A stretch of 21,595 nt of DNA from the NCBI GenBank assembly GCA_032718475.1, contig JAUCBJ010007332.1, forward strand, positions 1 to 21,595, read 5' to 3'. Positions 17,424 through 21,595 of this stretch are shown piece by piece. Every line of letters begins with the position of its first letter. The stretch's first letter is position 1. A model generated the notes under the pieces. That model was not told where the DNA came from. It was given only the letters and a program-made list of their open reading frames with translations, and searched no databases. The translations under genes were made by a program, and so were the position numbers. This stretch comes from Nemertoderma westbladi. Its lineage: Eukaryota; Xenacoelomorpha; Nemertodermatida; Nemertodermatidae.

Positions 17424-17810
17424 ATCAGTAGCTGCTTGTGGATTGTGGTAGAAATTTTCCACCTCATCTACAGGGGCACCACTAGTTGGAGAGTAGCGCA
17501 CAATCAGAACCACCTTAGGAAACTTCTTAGCCAGTCTTCCAGAACATGAGAACTGGCAACGGATGATGCGGTGAGAGATTTGGTCTATTTTGTCCAATGT
17601 TACATGTGCAGTTGGATTCATCAATAGACCAATTCCACCAATGCCACAATCATCTACTGATGCGAGGGCGAGTCGCCAACCGCCACCCATGTCCTTTATC
17701 AGAACCTCATCAGTCTGTCCAGTCTGCATTCGGTGCTCTTGAATACCCACTGCGCTAAGAGAATGCTTATCTGCCAAGGCAGTCAGCTCACCTTGTCGCA
17801 TTGGGGACAA
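17424..17810 (-). pseudogene. RTE-like LINE endonuclease, N-terminal half
   Basis: The frame begins near the ATG at 17810 (SPMRQGELTALADKHSLSAV) and carries GIQEHRMQ (catalytic Glu of APE endonucleases), a glycine-rich GIGGIGLLMNP segment, VVLIVRYSPTSGAPVDEVEN and FYHNPQAAT before meeting the LTR element. All are typical of RTE-like ORF2. It rejoins GGVDQHAFLTFLGDFNA at 11711. The ATG may not be the native start, since a duplicated GTTAACTG just upstream (17814-17832) suggests local rearrangement. Confidence 0.85.
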
Positions 17811-18099
17811 CTGGTTAACTGGTTAACTAAGGATAGTCTAGTGACTTGCCTCAGATTCACCAATGGCTTGGTTGGTCAGGGTGGAACATGAGAGAAGCCT
17901 CCAACTCCAGAATCACTCTCCCCCTCACAATCAGGCCTCCCTGGTTATCCTGGGTTTGGGCCAGAAAGGTCATCAGGAAAGGGACTAACAGAATTGTTGG
18001 CCGCTCTCTCTCCAGTAGGGGGTGAGACAGGCAGCCAGTCAGGAGATAACTGATGCTTGTGAGGCCGATTGTGTCCGGTAATTCCACTGACGATGTTAG
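17811..18099 (-). other. RTE-like LINE leader, inner part
   Basis: This region lies between the endonuclease start and the hairpin module. A minus-strand frame (18087-17857, GLTSISYLLTGCLSHPLLER) is open for 76 codons but matches no domain. I regard it as 5' leader or an unrecognised short upstream ORF. Confidence 0.4.
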
Positions 18100-18437
18100 G
18101 ACAATTGCGACCTGGACAATTGCGACCCGGACAATTGCGACCCGGACAATTGCGACCCGGTCAATTGCGACCCATGATTTTAGAAAAAATTGATGGGTCG
18201 CAATTGTCCGGGTCGCAATTTTCCGGATCCAGATAAGAAGACGTAATGTATATCATTGATAAATATCATTGTATATCATTGACAATTGCGACCCGGACAA
18301 TTGCGACCTGGACAATTGCGACCCGGGCAATTGCGACCCAGACAATTGCGACCCATTATTTTTATTTAAAAACCTGGGTCGCAATTGTCCGGGTCGCAAT
18401 TGTCCGGGTCGCAATTGTCCGGATCGCAATTGTCCGG
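18100..18437. mobile_element. Double fold-back module built from 15-bp units
   Basis: Two successive hairpins share the unit GACAATTGCGACCCG. Hairpin 1 (18100-18227) has five direct units, an AT-rich loop (about 18174-18194) and two inverted units. Hairpin 2 (18281-18437) has five direct units, an AT loop (about 18355-18374) and four inverted units. Between them lies a 50-bp spacer with three or four TATCATTG repeats. Each unit contains the palindrome CAATTG, so single units can also pair. No coding capacity. Both flanks look like RTE-like leader, so the module appears inserted, but I cannot identify a target duplication. Confidence 0.85.
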
Positions 18438-18973
18438 ACTCCTCCACTGGCCTGTAGTGGCCGGACCTCCTCATTACTAATGTAATCCATAGTGGGGGTT
18501 GGGGGTGCTTTTTTGCCAAGTCAGCTCTCGGGGCAAATACCACACCTTGGTTTGCATTCCACAGGGTGGGTGTCGTAGTGGAGTCAGATATGAGGCCCAT
18601 CACCCATACCTACTCTGACGCACTTGACCCACCATTGGCTGTTCAGCTCATCTGCTGGATCATGCCTTGTACCCCTGATGCCAGGTGCAGGTCGCAGTGA
18701 AGTGCACTCAAAGTGGACATGAGAACACTCTACTCCTGACCAGCCATTATGGTAGATCAATATATGTCTGGCCAGGCCATATACCCCAGCAGCCAAGTAT
18801 ATGGGTCCTTAATCCAGGATCAAGGGCGTCCTTATCCCATAACGAAGGGGGTCCTAGTTACAGGACCAGATTTGCCCCAGTAAGAGGGTCTATGCATCCA
18901 CAGGTGGCACCTCCTTTATGCTGCATGGAGCTGGGAAGTTTACTTGATCAATGACCTAGAATACCTGACCTGA
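18438..18973 (-). other. RTE-like LINE leader, outer part
   Basis: No supported reading frame in either orientation. By position (between the hairpin module and the minisatellite target duplication) this is the 5' UTR of the long RTE-like copy. An internal promoter would be expected, but none is evident. Confidence 0.45.
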
Positions 18974-18978
18974 CATGA

Positions 18979-19254
18979 ACTGTCAGCATGTACAGATGTA
19001 CTGTCAGCATGTATGCGGCCAGCATGTACAGTCAGCATGTACGGATGTACTGTCAGCATGTATGCAGCCAGCATGTACAGCCAGCATGTATGGTCAGCAT
19101 TTACAGCCAGCATGTATGGTCAGCATGTACGGCCAGAATGTATGGATGTACTGTCAGCATGTATGGTCAGCATGTACGGCCAGAATGTATGGATGTACTG
19201 TCAGCATGTACTGTCAGCATGTACGGTCAGCATGTACGGATGTACTGTCAGCAT
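18979..19254. repeat. 13-bp minisatellite, middle block
   Basis: Same CAGCATGTAYKGY units and the GATGTACTG extension as the main block, in the same orientation. It is bounded on the left by the RTE-like LINE and on the right by the L2-like LINE tail. Confidence 0.95.
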
Positions 19255-19321
19255 AATAATAATAATAATGATGCATTTGTATAGCGCCGAATTTACAACA
19301 ATAGAAGTATGCTAAGGCGCT
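19255..19321 (-). other. 3' tail and terminal stem-loop of the L2-like LINE
   Basis: AGCGCC (19283-19288) and GGCGCT (19316-19321) can pair and lie just before ATGCATCATT and the ATT repeats. A GCGCTATACAAATGCATC tail followed by ATT repeats is a common L2-group 3' end, recognised by the element's own RT. Confidence 0.65.
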
Positions 19322-19715
19322 TACGTCACAAGCAATATAACATTAAAACTAGCAGTGCAAGTAGTACAGAAATTAAAAAATTATAGTCGTCACTAACAGA
19401 TAAAACGTGCAGTTCGAAATGACTAAAAGTTATTACAATCGTTAAAAAGTGGAACATACAGTACAAATTGATATATATACTCGCCGTAAATGAAACGTAC
19501 AGTAAAAAATATGTAATAAAAAAATTAATTAGCATAGTTAAAAAGTGTAGTTGACGGACGTACTGAAACAATAAAAACGAGCGATGGGGTAATAAAATGA
19601 ACACAAACACTAAAAAACGCATGAAGAACAAATTAAAAGAAGTTTACAGTTTTTGGAGAGTTGATTGAATATCTAGAGTTGGAATAAAATAATTAGAGAG
19701 TTCATGTTTTGGAGT
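19322..19715 (-). other. 3' UTR of the L2-like LINE
   Basis: AT-rich, non-coding sequence between the RT stop (19716) and the terminal stem-loop. Short open frames in it are hydrophobic by composition only. Confidence 0.6.
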
Positions 19716-21110
19716 TTAATTATATGCAATTTCAAAAAGATGTGTTTTGAGTCGCTGTTTAAAAATTGTGGTGTCGGAAATCGAGCGGATATCTTTTGGG
19801 AGTTTGTTCCAGAGTCGTGGGGCGGCTACTGGGAATGCCCGGCGCCCTAGGGTTTGACAGTTGAATCGCGGCTCAACGAAAGTGAGTGTAGAGCAATTCC
19901 TTGTAGTGTTGTTATTGCGATTGACCCGGACAAGCATGTCAGATATGTAATGTGGTGCGTGACCTAAGGTGGATTTGTGGACAAGGAGAAGCAATTTAAA
20001 CTCAATGCGTTTACGCACTGGTAGCCAATGTAATTTTTTGAGACTCGGCGTAATGTGGTCATACTTGTGAACCCTAGTTATTAGGCGGGCGGCCGAGTTT
20101 TGCACACGTTGCAATTTTGCTAGTTGGTAGCTAGACACCCCATAGAAGAGGCCGTTACAGTAGTCAATCCGACTTGAAATAAGTGAATGTATAACTGTTT
20201 TAGCGGACTTTTGGTCAAGAAAGTTGATGATACGGCGAATGTTATGGATGTGGAAGAACGCGGCATTACAAGTTTTGGATATGAATTTTCCCATGGTGAG
20301 ATTTGGATCGAACCATGTGCCGAGGTTCTTTACAAATTTTGCAGGGCGTATTTTAAAGTTACCAACGTTTAGGTATTGTGTAGATACTTTAGAGAGTTGT
20401 TGAGGTGTTCCCAGTATTATAAACTCGGTTTTATCATCGTTTATTTTAAGTTTGTTTACAATAAACCACCTACGTATATCTGCAATACATCTCTGGAGGG
20501 CTTGTAATGCATCTGTTTCGTTGGATTCACTTGATGGCTGAAACGCATGGTATGTTTGTTTGTCATCAGCATATCCATGTAAGGCGATTGGCAAGTGGTT
20601 CTCAATGATAGTAAATAGACCCCGCCCGAAATTACTGAAATAGTGACAGGATAAGCATGCACCCTGGGGGAAGCCGTATTCCAATACGTGTTCTCTGGAA
20701 TTGGAACCGAGAGTTGTTACGTGTTGGCGGCGCCCCCGGAGGAAGGATGAGAACCACCGTAGACATGTGCCGCAAATTCCCAGGTCAGATTTGAATACAT
20801 GCAGAAGGCGATCGTGGTCAACGGTGTCGAAGGCGGAGCTGAGATCTAGAAGTACTAGAAATGTCACTTTTTTCTTATCCATGTTTATAAGAATATCTGA
20901 TTGTACTTTAATCAGTGCTGTTTCTGTGCTATGAAATTTTCGATATCCAGATTCGTTGGTTGGCAAGGGATGATGTTCGTTTATATAGGGGAGAAATTGC
21001 GACACCACCGCTCTTTCTGCAATTTTTGACACGAAGGGCAAACCGCTAACAGGTCGGAAGTTAAACTTCAGAGTCGAGTCAAGACTAACTTTTTTTAGTA
21101 ATGGGGAAAC
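19716..21110 (-). pseudogene. L2/CR1-like LINE reverse transcriptase (5'-truncated)
   Basis: The frame is open from just after a TAG (21111-21113) to 19716, about 464 codons. Blocks in order: VSPLLKKVSLDSTLKFNFRP and VSGLPFVSKIAERAVV, ESGYRKFHSTETALIKVQSD, motif A (FLVLLDLSSAFDTVDHDRLL), motif B (YGFPQGACLS), motif C (LHGYADDKQTYH) and the KLKINDDKTEFIILG region. The C-terminal helical region follows (RIDYCNGLFYGVSSYQLAKL, LHWLPVRKRIEFKLLLLVHK) and ends RLKTHLFEIAYN. The canonical GPLLF after motif B is replaced by SCHYF. Sequence before the TAG (SGTVPDIWKTA) continues the family consensus, so the TAG is a lesion. It copied element RNA into the genome when intact; this copy cannot. Confidence 0.9.
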
Positions 21111-21148
21111 CTACGCTGTTTTCCAAATATCTGGGACTGTACCACTCT

Positions 21149-21279
21149 GCATGTACAGTGAGCATGTACAGCCAGCATGTATGGTCAGCATGTACGGCAA
21201 GCACGTACGGATGTACAGTCAACATGTACTGTCAGCATGTACGGCCAGCATTTACGGATGTACAGTCAGCATGTACGGA
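21149..21279. repeat. 13-bp minisatellite, right block
   Basis: CAGCATGTAC-type units resume right after the truncated LINE and fade out at about 21279. Variants here (AAGCACGTACGG, CAACATGTAC, CAGCATTTACGG) are more diverged than in the main block, as expected at the edge of an array. Confidence 0.9.
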
Positions 21280-21595
21280 TTGGATAGCTAAAAGTCAACT
21301 GAGGTGTTCTGGGAGCTGGAGGTTTATCATTTGAACAACTCCTGGGCCGAGTGACGAGAAAAAATCTTAAGATTGACCTTAAAATCAACTTGAAGTTCAC
21401 CTTGAAAGTCAAGTTTTACCTTGACAAAGATTCTCTTGGGTTTAGTGAAGCGGATAACTCAAAGCAATACATGCTGTATTGTTAGTATTGTTTAGTGAAA
21501 CTTGAAATTTTAATTCTCACCTTGAGAATTAAAGATGGACGACATCTTTGTTTATTTCATCAGTTGCCTTGGTTATGCAGCGAAACCCAGTGTGT
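21280..21595. other. Right flank, no gene seen
   Basis: AT-rich unique-looking sequence. It contains loosely repeated ACCTTGA / AAGTCAA / TTGAAGTT words at about 21370-21425, suggesting a decayed repeat, and no supported reading frame on either strand. Confidence 0.5.

Larger units (their letters stand above)
10477..18973 (-). mobile_element. RTE-like LINE, long copy spanning the region, heavily interrupted
   Basis: The 3' tail (ACT repeat) lies at the left and the 5' leader at the right. CATGTACTGTC (10466-10476) and CATGAACTGTC (18974-18984) form an 11-bp candidate target duplication with one mismatch, the same length as for copy 2. Removing the element joins the minisatellite blocks in register. 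The copy retains the leader (about 18973-17811), the endonuclease N-half (17810-17424), the endonuclease C-half (11711-11341) and the RT C-terminus with tail (10736-10477). The RT catalytic core is missing, replaced by an unrelated LINE scrap. The LTR element and the hairpin module are later insertions. Confidence 0.75.
19255..21148 (-). mobile_element. L2/CR1-like LINE, 5'-truncated, inserted in the minisatellite
   Basis: The 3' end carries an ATT-repeat tail (plus-strand AAT at 19255-19269). The 5' end stops abruptly inside the RT N-terminal region at about 21148. Both sides are minisatellite, and excision joins CTGTCA-GCAT to GCAT-GTACAG in register, with only a 4-bp GCAT shared at the junctions. 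Confidence 0.9.

Noticed and set aside
18100-18437. Bacterial-type terminators or attachment sites
   Set aside because: The hairpins are built of tandem repeats, lack a T tract in terminator position, and nothing else here is bacterial.
18246-18603. Frames reading NCDPDNCDP or QLRPGQLRP repeats
   Set aside because: Pure translation of the 15-bp hairpin units in several frames on both strands.
19326-19631. Minus-strand 101-codon hydrophobic frame
   Set aside because: Lies in the AT-rich 3' UTR of the L2-like LINE; Phe/Leu richness follows base composition.
1-21595. tRNA, rRNA or other RNA genes
   Set aside because: I saw no cloverleaf with A/B boxes and no rRNA-like conserved stretch on either strand; a covariance-model scan would be needed to exclude them.

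Overview
This window is animal, most likely marine-invertebrate, genomic DNA made almost entirely of transposable elements and satellite-like repeats. The evidence is a BEL/Pao LTR retrotransposon, CR1/L2-like and RTE-like non-LTR retrotransposons, very short spurious ORFs and no bacterial gene organisation. I cannot name the species. I recognise no intact host gene; one 63-codon reading frame (3023-3214, minus) is the only weak candidate.

Layout. (a) 1-2818, minus strand: 5' half of a CR1-like LINE, with a broken coiled-coil/RRM-like ORF1, a displaced zinc-finger piece, and an ORF2 endonuclease frame that is open to the left edge. (b) 3220-3809: a long imperfect inverted repeat (fold-back/MITE-like). 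(c) 3835-8774: a BEL/Pao element with 351-bp LTRs that differ at 7 positions by my count. Its pol is broken by stops and frameshifts, gag-to-RT is largely deleted, and it carries two 5'-truncated copies of an RTE-like LINE. (d) 8917-10476, continued at 18979-19254 and 21149-21279: one ancestral minisatellite of 13-bp units. (e) 10477-18973, minus strand: a full-span but internally damaged RTE-like LINE inserted in that minisatellite, with a candidate 11-bp target duplication. It is itself split by a second LTR element (11712-17423), a foreign LINE scrap (about 10737-11315) and a double fold-back of 15-bp units (18100-18437). (f) 19255-21148, minus strand: a 5'-truncated L2/CR1-like LINE, also inserted in the minisatellite.

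How it fits together. Removing the two LINEs joins the three minisatellite blocks in register. Removing the second LTR element rejoins the two halves of the RTE-like endonuclease frame in frame. This gives a clear relative chronology: minisatellite first, then RTE-like and L2-like LINEs, then the LTR element and hairpin module inside the RTE-like copy. The LTR element at 11712-17423 is the most unusual part. It has LTRs, a G-rich polypurine tract and a long gag-like charged/Asn-rich reading frame, but I find no protease, reverse transcriptase, RNase H or integrase. Its 3' half consists of nested direct repeats, repeated hairpins and an acidic 15-bp minisatellite. It looks like a non-autonomous, pol-less family that would depend on a partner.

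All family calls come from reading motifs by eye. No database search was possible.
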